A DNA stretch of 33,375 bases from Myxococcales bacterium (GTDB lineage: Bacteria > Myxococcota > Kuafuiibacteriia > Kuafuiibacteriales > Kuafuiibacteriaceae): NCBI GenBank assembly GCA_019634385.1, contig JAHQVK010000029.1, positions 1 through 33,375 on the forward strand, in the 5' to 3' direction. The notes below the pieces were generated by a model. That model saw only the letters and a list, made by a program, of their open reading frames with translations, was not told where the DNA came from and searched no databases. Of this stretch, positions 24,793-32,838 are shown in pieces (position 1 is the first letter of the stretch; the number at the start of each line of letters is the position of its first letter). Position numbers and translations under genes: made by a program.

Positions 24793-26622
24793 TTATTCAC
24801 ACGTGATCGTCCGCGTTCGCCCCTCTCGAAACCGAGTTTTTTGCCTAAGAACAACTTTTTCCCCACATACCACCGCCAGCTCGCGAACGCCGGGAGGAAC
24901 CTCCCGATTCCGAGCGGGTAGGCGTCCACCACACTGCTGATCAATAATGAGAACACACTCCTCGTGGCACCCTCGAGTGCTAACCATTGATAAACCTCGC
25001 CAGTAAGAGGTCAAACATCCCCCTGCTACTCTGATGAGGTTGGCGTCAGCACTGAATGCCTCCCCCTCATCTAAGCCGGGCACAAAAAAATCGCGTCCCT
25101 CGGAGATGACACCCTGTCCCACCAGCGGTTTAGTATTTTGTGCGCGATTCTTGTCAGAAGAACCCCGATCGGGTCGTTCGCTATGTTCCGGTACCTCCGG
25201 TTTGCTATGTTCCGGTACCTCCGGTTTCAGTGTAACCACCGTGCCGCTTTGGGACTCTTCCAAAGATGGGGCCAACTGAGGTTCGGCAAGCATCGTCGGA
25301 GCCCTCAAATCTGCCGGGTCGAGAGGCTTCCCGTTGCCTCCGGTTAGCTGCGATAGCTCTTTAGGCTTGGTAGGCACCGGGAGAGATACAATTGCCTCCG
25401 GTTCCGCCGTCCATCGCTGATACAATACGCCACTAAAAACAGTGAAGACGCCAATGGCCAAGGCAACCAGCCCTCGATGTAACCATTTTCGCGAGTCTTT
25501 CCATCGGGAAGAAGGGGATGTCGACCCAAGGGAACTAAGGATATACGTCGGTGCATCAATATCATCCAACGAATGGGTTGACTGCCTTATCTCACTCAAG
25601 GTCTTCGCTACCTGGACCGCTTCCTCTGGCCGATCTGCGGGTTGTTTTTGTAGGCAGGCATCAATCAGAGCATCTAATGGCGGTGGAGCAGCCGGGTAGC
25701 TCTCCCTAAGCCTCGGCGGCGATTTTGTCGCGTGAGCGGACAAGTACTGCAAACTAGTCGTAGCCGCGAACGGGGCCTGCCCCACCAAAGCCTCATACAG
25801 AACGAGACCTAAACTATATATATCGGCTCGATGATCTACATCCGCGGTGGATATAGCCTGCTCTGGAGACATGTACCGCGGCGTTCCAAATATCTGGCCG
25901 GTGGACGTGAGCCGGGTCGCTTCTTCGTCCAAAAATCGAGCAATCCCGAAGTCCAGCACTTTCGCAAAACGTCTTCCGCTATGCTCCACCAAGAAGATAT
26001 TCGCCGGCTTCAAATCTCGATGAACCAGCCCCGCTTCGTGGGCAGCAGCTAGCGCTTGAGCTACCTCTTCGCCTAATCGAAGAGCATCTCCCAGTTCCAT
26101 CGGTCCTTCGCCGGTCAGCCGGTCATTAAGCGGCTGTCCTCGGAGAAGCTCCATAGCCATCACCGCGAGCCCCTGATCCGTCTCACCATAGTCCAAAAGT
26201 TGAACGATATTCGGATGATTGAGACGACCAATGACTTCCGCTTCTCGGCGGAATCGCTGACGAACATATTCGTGCGCCATCAGGTCCGGCCGAAGCACCT
26301 TCAGGGCAACGTCTCTGGTGATAGCCATCTGCTCAGCAAGGTAGACGGCCCCCATTCCGCCCACGCCAATTTGCCGCTTGATGAGATATCGACCCAGTAC
26401 AACCTGTCCTATTAGCGGATCTACGGACGAATACTTCCCTTGCGGCATGCGTGACTCGGACTCTGGGTGAACATCCACATCAGGATCGGCATCTTTCCTC
26501 TCTGCCTTCAACGAGTCTTCAGCCGGCCGGCTGCGCTCTTGCCCCGAAGCAATGCCCGCCTCACCCCCTCGTGAACGCTCCTGATTTTGCGACGATGCAC
26601 CCTCTTCATCTTCGTGGTTCAC
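24793..26622 (-). CDS. Membrane-anchored Ser/Thr protein kinase (Hanks type)
   Basis: A 609-residue kinase. A charged N-terminal leader of about 70 residues precedes the kinase domain (about 79-345): glycine loop GVGGMGAVYLAE, Lys 108 in VALKVL, catalytic HRDLKPAN (201-208), DFG at 224-226, GTPRYMSPEQ, and DIYSLGLVLYEAL. One membrane segment (about 382-401) is followed by a Pro/Glu-rich linker containing an exact 8-residue tandem repeat KPEVPEHS (24-bp DNA repeat at 25180-25227). The last 100 residues hold six Cys (GGCL, GCHEEC, QQCGG, VVCGE, ITCE) and probably form a disulfide-linked extracytoplasmic sensor. All catalytic residues are present. It is first in the series with DUF444 and glgC, and divergent from the PP2C side. 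Confidence 0.94.
   Translation of the reverse strand: MNHEDEEGASSQNQERSRGGEAGIASGQERSRPAEDSLKAERKDADPDVDVHPESESRMPQGKYSSVDPLIGQVVLGRYLIKRQIGVGGMGAVYLAEQMAITRDVALKVLRPDLMAHEYVRQRFRREAEVIGRLNHPNIVQLLDYGETDQGLAVMAMELLRGQPLNDRLTGEGPMELGDALRLGEEVAQALAAAHEAGLVHRDLKPANIFLVEHSGRRFAKVLDFGIARFLDEEATRLTSTGQIFGTPRYMSPEQAISTADVDHRADIYSLGLVLYEALVGQAPFAATTSLQYLSAHATKSPPRLRESYPAAPPPLDALIDACLQKQPADRPEEAVQVAKTLSEIRQSTHSLDDIDAPTYILSSLGSTSPSSRWKDSRKWLHRGLVALAIGVFTVFSGVLYQRWTAEPEAIVSLPVPTKPKELSQLTGGNGKPLDPADLRAPTMLAEPQLAPSLEESQSGTVVTLKPEVPEHSKPEVPEHSERPDRGSSDKNRAQNTKPLVGQGVISEGRDFFVPGLDEGEAFSADANLIRVAGGCLTSYWRGLSMVSTRGCHEECVLIIDQQCGGRLPARNREVPPGVRELAVVCGEKVVLRQKTRFREGRTRTITCE
25180..25227 (-). repeat. Perfect 24-bp tandem duplication inside the kinase gene
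   Basis: Positions 25180-25203 and 25204-25227 are identical, adding one in-frame copy of KPEVPEHS to the extracytoplasmic linker. Perfect identity suggests a recent slippage event. Confidence 0.9.
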
Positions 26623-26825
26623 AGATGCACAATCAAAGGGACGGAGACAGCGGTCAACCGCGCTGACGTTTGTCTTTAGTAACCACCCTCAAGCACTTCA
26701 TCGGTACCCCTCACTCCAATGAGCCCTTGTACATTGCCTACAGTATGCGAATACATCAAATACATTCGAGGCTTCTGCATTGGTGAAACTCGACGAAAGA
26801 TGCTCCACCAGGTACTCGTGACTCA

Positions 26826-27875
26826 ATGCTGTGCGATGTTCAGGTCATGATGTTAGCGGCAGGCTTGGGCACCCGGCTTTGGCCGCTGACCCACAGCCGG
26901 GCCAAACCCGCGATCCCTTTTCTTGGACGCCCTCTTATCCGTGGGATGGTGGACTGGCTCGTCAGCCATGGCGTTCAAGAGTTGGTAGTAAACACCCACC
27001 ATAGCCCGGAGTCGATCCAGGCTGCGCTACATGATGTCCCAGAGCAAATAAGGGTGGTATTCAGTCATGAACCCACTATCCTTGGGACGGCCGGATGTTT
27101 GGCACAGGCCCTCCATCGCGGCTTTCTGCGCCCCGATCGGACCACCCTCGTAGTAAATGCCAAATTATTTACCACGTTAGACCTTTCGCAGGCCCTCAAA
27201 GCGCATCGTGCTCGCCAAGCGAATATCACGATGATGCTCCGAACAAACCACCATCGTGAAGCGTTCACCACCATCCGACAAAATCATGACGGTCGCGTGC
27301 TTGGTTTTGGGCCAAGTAGGGTGCCTGAAGGGGAAAATCCAAAGCTATTCACCGGAATTCACTTCCTCGAACCATCGGTCATTCAGCGGGCAGAGCTTCG
27401 ATTTTCCGACTCCATTCAGGAATTATACCCTCCGGAATTACAAAAAGGTCGGGTGTGGTCCTATACTGACGATACCGGTCACTGGCTCGAAACCTCCACT
27501 CTGGAGCGGTATCTACATCTCCAATTAGCTTTACTAAAGCGTAACCAGATACATCAGCCAAAGACCGCAATCATCAACAAAAATGCACAAATTGCATGCT
27601 CAGTGCTTGGCGATAATGTCAAAATTGGCAAATCATGCATCACTAACGCTATTATACTCAACAATGCCGTGGTCGAAGATGGAGCGTCTGTGGAGAACGC
27701 CATTCTTGGAGAAGGCGTACACGTACCCAAAGATATGGATATTAAGAACGCAGTAGCTGTGCCATCTCTTTATGGCGCTTATCCGGAGAATCTTTCTTCA
27801 GAGACCATCGAACGTAACAATATGACTATTGTCACTCTTAGACAGTCACCGAAGGCCGAAGGGAACGGATCTTGA
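26826..27875 (+). CDS. Sugar nucleotidyltransferase-like protein, metal ligands altered
   Basis: A 349-residue protein with the NTP-transferase signature MLAAGLGTRLWPLTHSRAKP, followed by a left-handed beta-helix (about 235-330, SVLGDNVKIGKSCITNAIIL). Such proteins (ManC/RmlA-like) make NDP-sugars. The Mg-binding Asp of the N-G-D motif is replaced: residues 108-120 read TLVVNAKLFTTLD. The second metal-binding Asp, normally in W-x-D-x-G-T, is also replaced: HWLETST at 219-225. Catalysis is therefore doubtful; it may be a regulatory or binding relative of the glgC type. A divergent start region of 203 bases separates it from the kinase operon. The ATG at 26826 fits; no clear ribosome site was seen. 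Confidence 0.82.
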   Translation: MLCDVQVMMLAAGLGTRLWPLTHSRAKPAIPFLGRPLIRGMVDWLVSHGVQELVVNTHHSPESIQAALHDVPEQIRVVFSHEPTILGTAGCLAQALHRGFLRPDRTTLVVNAKLFTTLDLSQALKAHRARQANITMMLRTNHHREAFTTIRQNHDGRVLGFGPSRVPEGENPKLFTGIHFLEPSVIQRAELRFSDSIQELYPPELQKGRVWSYTDDTGHWLETSTLERYLHLQLALLKRNQIHQPKTAIINKNAQIACSVLGDNVKIGKSCITNAIILNNAVVEDGASVENAILGEGVHVPKDMDIKNAVAVPSLYGAYPENLSSETIERNNMTIVTLRQSPKAEGNGS

Positions 27876-27925
27876 CTCCCTGCCCTCCCAACTGAACCAT
27901 AAGCTATCAACGAGCAGACTTCCTC

Positions 27926-28705
27926 ATGAAACTTCTATACGCCGGACGCACCCACGTAGGGATGAAGCGAACTCACAACGAGGATAATCTCGCCGCTCTT
28001 CCAGAGGAAAGCCTATACATCGTCGCGGACGGCATGGGCGGGCACACGCACGGAGAAGTCGCCAGCCAAATGGCGGTAGAAACCATTACTAATTTCTTCC
28101 GAATGACCACCCACGATGAAGACGCAACGTGGCCCTACAAGGAAGAGAAAAACCTTCGCTATGACGAAAACCGGCTGGTGACGGCCATAAAATTCTCGAA
28201 TCAGCGAATTTTTGAGGCAGCTTCTCGAGAAAAACGATTTGGTGGCATGGGCACAACCATTGTCACCGCGTTCTTCACCGACGGGGGAGCATACCTCGGA
28301 CACGTGGGTGACTCTCGGGGCTATCGTCTAAGAGACGGCCTCATCGAGCAAATCACCGATGACCACTCCTTGCTCAACGACTATATAAAAGCCAACAAGC
28401 TGACACAGGAAGAAATAGACAATTTTCCCCATAAGAATGTGATCGTTCGCGCCTTGGGCATGAAAGACACCGTACAAGTTGATGTAAATCGACTAGACCC
28501 CAAACCCAACGACTACTATCTGCTATGTTCGGATGGCCTATCCGGTATGATCACCGATGATGTCATTCGAGATATAACGCTCGCTGGCAATGGCGACTTA
28601 GAACAAATCTGCGAGAACCTCATCCGCGCCGCCAACGATAACGGTGGCACGGATAATATTACCGTCGCTCTCGTACACTGTGTCCCAGATGACCTGGAGC
28701 GCTAA
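27926..28705 (+). CDS. PP2C-family protein Ser/Thr phosphatase
   Basis: A 259-residue soluble phosphatase. All PP2C metal-binding motifs are present: KRTHNEDN (17-21), VADGMGGH (33-40), GHVGDSR (125-131), LLCSDGLSGM (Asp 203) and GGTDNIT (Asp 243). These bind two Mn or Mg ions and remove phosphate from Ser/Thr. It follows the nucleotidyltransferase-like gene by 50 bases on the same strand and probably reverses the action of the divergently encoded Ser/Thr kinase; that pairing is inferred from location only. Confidence 0.96.
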   Translation: MKLLYAGRTHVGMKRTHNEDNLAALPEESLYIVADGMGGHTHGEVASQMAVETITNFFRMTTHDEDATWPYKEEKNLRYDENRLVTAIKFSNQRIFEAASREKRFGGMGTTIVTAFFTDGGAYLGHVGDSRGYRLRDGLIEQITDDHSLLNDYIKANKLTQEEIDNFPHKNVIVRALGMKDTVQVDVNRLDPKPNDYYLLCSDGLSGMITDDVIRDITLAGNGDLEQICENLIRAANDNGGTDNITVALVHCVPDDLER

Positions 28706-28855
28706 CCAGAAAAGAGTTTGTGTCGCTCGACGAGCGAGCTCCCACCGTTGATGTCCTTCAGATGGCTCCCAGCGGGACAAACAGGAGCTAGCGAAAGATA
28801 TGAATGCTTTTTTGATCAGCACTCCGCAGCAGCAATCAGTTTGAGCCCTTTGATA

Positions 28856-29047
28856 CAGCAAAGACCACTTGAATTGACTCTGTTAGAATCAACAAGAGGT
28901 CGCGCAGCGGGGCGGAGTCGGTGGCTTCGCCACCCTTTCGGTACCCTCGGTGTGGTACATCCAGTACCTTTCCTCCGGGGCCGACCACTCATAAACGCGG
29001 GATACGGCGCCATCTCCACAGCCAGAGGGTAAAGACACACCCTAATC
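28856..29047 (+). repeat. Palindromic intergenic element, copy E with different right half
   Basis: This begins CAGCAAAGACCACTTGAATT, with hairpin arms around TGACTCTGTTAGAATCA and then GTCGCGCAGCGGGGC, matching copy C. It then departs: there is a small hairpin GGTGGC-TTC-GCCACC (28920-28934) and no GGGTTCAACC segment. It ends with GGTAAAGACACACCCTAATC (29028-29047), the motif also seen after copies C and D. The rest of the gap from 28706 to 29250 contains only a short palindrome, TCGCTCG-A-CGAGCGA (28723-28737), and no gene. Confidence 0.65.
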
Positions 29048-29250
29048 TCCTCCGTAGCCCAACACTCATGCACTTCGGGCCCTTTGCAATAGTTTCTCGC
29101 CAAGTTTTGCCACACGCCCTCAGCCGATCACCAGCAACTGTATCAACTTTCGCCACGATATAGATTCGTTTTGGTATTTGCATACACCTCCGTGGTGAGA
29201 AGTCTGGCACTTATGCATGCTCGTATGATATCGTGCTAGAGAGGCTGGCC

Positions 29251-30939
29251 GTGGAACGCGCTCTAGATCTGAGTAGCCCTATCAGCGGGTCTTTAGGAAT
29301 AGACTGCTGGTTCTCTGACCTATTTATTAGTGCCTTAGAAAACCGGTTTACCGGTGGCATCATGCTCACTACCCACAACGGTGTTCGAGTACTATTTTTT
29401 GAGCGCGGTGACCCGGTTCACGCGGCTGGTTCAGGATTTTCCGATAACTACCTTGGACAGATATGTGTTGAAAAAGATCTCCTCAGCGAGAAACTCGTAC
29501 GTGAAGCACTAAAGTGGCAGCAAAGTATAGATGAAGCAACGCGACCGCCACTCGGTAACATATTGGTTGGCCGCTTCAACTTAGACCAAGAAGACTTGCA
29601 AGCTGCTCTCATCACCCAATGTAGTACCCGAGTAGCCTCCTGTTTCGGACTGGTAGATGTGCGCTTTGACGCAGTTCCTGGTAATAATGAACGTATCCAG
29701 TCACTCGCAGTAGCGGCTGAGGGGTGGTCAACGCTATTTGCCGGTCTGAGAGAACATTGTTCGGACCGCGAACTTAAAGAAACCGCACACCGAACCCTTG
29801 GCCGTTCTATTCAACTCCGCGGTAGTGTTCGCCAACTCGAAGCCCTCATCTCCCTCAGTGAAGAAGACCAACAGGCTATAAAACTCCTCAAGAAACCGCG
29901 GCGGCCAGATCAGTTAGAACGAAGCATCGGACGCCGGCTCGCTCGCTCCATCATGCGATTGCTGGAATTACTTGCCTTGCTCGAGCTACACCCGCTCAAT
30001 AAAACGGTTCCTATCGCTCAAGCTCTTAGATCCACCCTATCCACTCGACCGATAGCCGCAAAGAAAACATCCATCTCAAAGCAAACCGCCAAAACTCCAG
30101 CGTCACCATCCCATGACGACATCCCTAACCCGGAGCTCAACAATTCCGCCCCCACTCCTGCCCGCAGAGCGTCAACCATCTCACCGCAGAGGCGAGCCCT
30201 ACAGGCAGATATTGACCTGCTTTTCGCCAAGCTTAAAGACGCAACCCACTTTGATATTCTGGGGGTTGAGCTCAGCGACGACTCAACGATCATCCGAAAA
30301 CGGTTCACCGAACTAGCTAAGAAGTACCATCCAGATGTGGTAGCCCCACTGATCGCTGAACGTCCTCAACTAGCAAAGTGTATCAAAGATATTTCGGCTC
30401 GGATCAACGAGGCATATACAATACTTAGTTCACCTAAGGCAAAAAAAGCCTACGAAGAGGCCTTAGCACAAAACCAAATCGGGCGGAACGGACACCACCC
30501 AGACCGAATGCTTGACGCGGAGATAAAAGTGAAAATGGCACGGGTATGTATAAAAACCCGCGAATACTCTAAAGCCAGAGACCTGCTTCAAGTAGCGATC
30601 AAAAATAACCCCAATGTCCCGAGGTACCGAGCGGACCTGGGATGGGCCATCTTTTCTGACCCATCCCTCAATAGAGAACAAGCAGTGGAAGAGAGTTTAC
30701 AGCTGCTTGAAGGGGCTCTGAAAGCCGAACCAGGAGATGCGGACATCCATTTCTATCTCGGTCGTATATATAAACTTCTGGGTCGTACAAATCTCGCGCT
30801 TGCTCGATTTAGATCCGCGGCTCAGCTTGATCCCAACTATCGAGATGCAGTGCGTGAAACCCGCCTAATTCAAGACCGGATACGGAAGACCACATCTACC
30901 GATGTCCGTGCAACTCTACGACGCTTCTTCAAACGGTAG
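29251..30939 (+). CDS. DUF4388 (PATAN) + J-domain + TPR protein
   Basis: A 562-residue soluble protein. I start it at GTG 29251 because AGAGAGG lies 6 bases upstream; a GTG at 29233 is in frame but has no such site. Residues about 10-180 match a PATAN/DUF4388-type regulatory domain (FTGGIMLTTHNGVRVLFFERGDPVHA). A Pro/Ser/Thr-rich linker follows. Residues about 335-400 are a J domain, with the Hsp70-activating HPD tripeptide intact in AKKYHPDVV (His 360). The C-terminus carries TPR-like repeats (VCIKTREYSKARDLLQVAIK, IHFYLGRIYKLLGRTNLALA). This architecture suggests a signalling adaptor that recruits DnaK to a target; the target is unknown. Confidence 0.88.
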   Translation: MERALDLSSPISGSLGIDCWFSDLFISALENRFTGGIMLTTHNGVRVLFFERGDPVHAAGSGFSDNYLGQICVEKDLLSEKLVREALKWQQSIDEATRPPLGNILVGRFNLDQEDLQAALITQCSTRVASCFGLVDVRFDAVPGNNERIQSLAVAAEGWSTLFAGLREHCSDRELKETAHRTLGRSIQLRGSVRQLEALISLSEEDQQAIKLLKKPRRPDQLERSIGRRLARSIMRLLELLALLELHPLNKTVPIAQALRSTLSTRPIAAKKTSISKQTAKTPASPSHDDIPNPELNNSAPTPARRASTISPQRRALQADIDLLFAKLKDATHFDILGVELSDDSTIIRKRFTELAKKYHPDVVAPLIAERPQLAKCIKDISARINEAYTILSSPKAKKAYEEALAQNQIGRNGHHPDRMLDAEIKVKMARVCIKTREYSKARDLLQVAIKNNPNVPRYRADLGWAIFSDPSLNREQAVEESLQLLEGALKAEPGDADIHFYLGRIYKLLGRTNLALARFRSAAQLDPNYRDAVRETRLIQDRIRKTTSTDVRATLRRFFKR

Positions 30940-31039
30940 ATCAACAGCCAGGTCTTTGTTCCCCACCGTTCCGATTTCATACATGAGCACAATGATCCGC
31001 TTCATCCACACAATAATCACATCATCAGCAGTAGACTAG

Positions 31040-31125
31040 CAGCCGGTTGATTTGGCCATGTGTGTAGCTATCGAGCCACGGAAAGACCGGCCCATAGATG
31101 CGTGCAAGGCTAGATCAACCGGCTG
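31040..31125. mobile_element. Internally deleted copy of the 173-bp palindromic element
   Basis: An 86-bp relic in inverted orientation relative to copies 1 and 2. Its 12-bp ends CAGCCGGTTGAT and ATCAACCGGCTG are perfect inverted repeats. Read on the minus strand it matches copy 2 through GGCCGGTCTTTCCGTG and then jumps to GGCTCGATAGCTACACACAT, losing the central palindrome. The left flank is CTAG but the right is TTGA, so no clean target duplication remains. Confidence 0.85.
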
Positions 31126-31230
31126 TTGAGTGCCTGAATATCCATTAACTCACAGTTATCACACCGAGCTCCTCAATCGGTTGCTAACGCTACTCTCCGA
31201 AGCCACCGCTAAAGACACACCCTTGTTTTC

Positions 31231-31580
31231 TCAGCTCTGCTCAACCACCAATGGTTGGTGCATGAGTAGAAATGATTGGTCTTCAAGGGTTCTTGCTGAT
31301 GGTTTTAGCAAAGCCGACACGCCCGGGTATTCTCAGCTCTCCGCCACCACCGAGGCTGGGGTATGAGCTGGCAATGATTGACCCTCGGGCCTTCTCTTGC
31401 TGAGGCTTTAGCAAACAGCATGAGCTGGCAATGATTGACCCTCGGGCGTTGACACTGGTGGTTTTAGCAAAGAAAGCCGACACGCCCGGGTGTTCTCAGC
31501 TCTCCACCACCACCGAGGCTGGGGTATGAGCTGGCAATGATTGACCCTCCGGCGTTGCTACTGGTGGTTTAAGCAAGGCC
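31231..31580 (-). repeat. About four degenerate tandem copies of the desaturase 3' end
   Basis: The copy within the gene is 31498-31580. Related copies follow downstream of the stop codon (minus strand) at about 31420-31497 (partial), 31333-31416 and 31231-31332 (most diverged). Shared landmarks on the plus strand are CAGCTCT, CCACCACCGAGGCTGGGGTA, TGAGCTGGCAATGATTGACC, CTGGTGGTTTTAGCAAA and GCCGACACGCCCGGGT. No copy outside the gene has a credible frame. Together with the relic at 31040-31125 this fills most of the 555-base gap after 30940; 30940-31039 shows nothing I can identify. Confidence 0.85.
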
Positions 31581-32419
31581 GTTGGCGTGCGATCGCTCCT
31601 TCGTCGTTTCCCTTCCAATACCCAGCGTGGTGGAGTTCGGAGGTCCCACACCACACCGAAGAAGGCCAAGACTCGAAGAACCATGTAGCTAATATCTACT
31701 TCCCACCAAAAAAACCCGTTGTTGGCCGTTGATGCGTAGTGGTGGTGATTGTTGTGCCACCCTTCACCCAAGGTGATCAGTGCCAACCAGAAGTTGTTAC
31801 GCGACGTATCTTTGGTCTTATACCGGCGTTGTCCCCAGATATGGGCCAATGAATTAATGGAAAACGTCCCGTGCCAGGTAAGTAACGTACTGAAAAAGAA
31901 TCCCCAGTATACCCAGGCCAGACCTCCGCTCAAAAGTAGCCCTACCGCTAACGTTACCGGCGCGACTATCCAGTTACGATCAATCCAAATGATTTCTGGT
32001 GAATGACGCCAAGCACGAATCCGCTTGTCCTCTGTACCATGATTCTCCGGGGCCAACATCCAAAGCATATGCGCCCACATCAGACCCTTTTTCGGGCTAT
32101 GAACATCTTTGTCGGTATCCGAAAGGCGATGATGATCCATGTGATGCCCAGACCACCAAATCACACCTCGTTGAGCGGTAGCACTCCCTAAGAAAGCCAG
32201 TATAAACTGGAAGATGCGGCCAGTCTTAAAGCCCCGGTGCGAGAAGTACCGGTGAAATCCAGCGGTAATACCAAACATTCGAACCGTATAGGTCAGGAAC
32301 ACCAGCAATGCGGCCGTTCCATCGAATGGGAATACGAACAACCCCGCGAGCCCGATGCCCTGCATCAGATAAAAGGGGGCTCCGTAGTTCCAGCCCTGCC
32401 GCTGGTCGTGCGAACTCAT
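31496..32419 (-). CDS. Acyl-CoA / fatty acid desaturase (membrane di-iron)
   Basis: A 307-residue membrane enzyme that introduces a double bond (delta-9 type by similarity) into acyl chains. The three His boxes that hold the di-iron centre are intact: HRYFSH, HHMDHH and HNNHHH. There are about four hydrophobic membrane segments, including LAGLFVFPFDGTAALLVFL. Start ATG at 32419. The last 35 residues or so (Pro/Ala/Thr-rich, after KRRRSDRTP) are outside the core, and their DNA is what has been duplicated downstream. The gene stands alone on its strand. Confidence 0.94.
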   Translation of the reverse strand: MSSHDQRQGWNYGAPFYLMQGIGLAGLFVFPFDGTAALLVFLTYTVRMFGITAGFHRYFSHRGFKTGRIFQFILAFLGSATAQRGVIWWSGHHMDHHRLSDTDKDVHSPKKGLMWAHMLWMLAPENHGTEDKRIRAWRHSPEIIWIDRNWIVAPVTLAVGLLLSGGLAWVYWGFFFSTLLTWHGTFSINSLAHIWGQRRYKTKDTSRNNFWLALITLGEGWHNNHHHYASTANNGFFWWEVDISYMVLRVLAFFGVVWDLRTPPRWVLEGKRRRSDRTPTALLKPPVATPEGQSLPAHTPASVVVES

Positions 32420-32679
32420 GTGACAACGGTACCAATTTGAATATCCACAATGGGTCCTAGGCCGTCGATTCTCTGGTCACGACTAGGGCCACTGATATCC
32501 GGAGATTCGCGTTCTACCGCGCTCCTGCCCGATCAATTGTCACAACTCCACCAGCAACCCTACCGAGAATAAACAAATTGCGTCACGGACCCCCATTGCG
32601 AAAAATTCACTTCCCTAGCCCCCTTAGATTCCCACCATTCCCTCTAAAAGAACGGTGTCGATTTTGAGAAAACAGGGAC

Positions 32680-32708
32680 TTGACATCAAGGGGCGGCTCT
32701 CGCAAAAC
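32680..32708 (+). promoter_or_regulatory. Candidate promoter for tRNA-Glu
   Basis: A perfect -35 box TTGACA (32680-32685) lies 41 bases before the tRNA. The -10 region at about 32703-32708 (CAAAAC) is poor. A GC-rich stretch follows, as is common in promoters of stable RNA genes. The rest of 32420-32679 holds no gene I can see. Confidence 0.4.
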
Positions 32709-32726
32709 ACGCTCCGCCGTCGCGGT

Positions 32727-32799
32727 GTCCCCATCGTCTAGAGGCCCAGGACTCCGGCTTTTCACGCCGGCAACAGGGGTTCAAATCCCCTTGGGGACG
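32727..32799 (+). tRNA. trnE: tRNA-Glu (anticodon TTC)
   Basis: The cloverleaf is complete. Acceptor arms GTCCCCA (32727-32733) and TGGGGAC (32792-32798) pair, the anticodon stem CCGGC/GCCGG surrounds the loop TTTTCAC with anticodon TTC (32761-32763), and the T arm has AGGGGTTCAAATCCCC. The discriminator is G. The CCA end is not encoded (GTAC follows). The sequence is close to the E. coli tRNA-Glu as I remember it. Confidence 0.97.
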
Positions 32800-32838
32800 T
32801 ACTCTGTAGTGAACAAAGCTCCAGCGGAGGTATCGCCC

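Noticed and set aside
31231-31580. CRISPR-like regular repeats
   Set aside because: The units are adjacent, of unequal length and derived from the desaturase gene end; there are no unique spacers and no cas genes.
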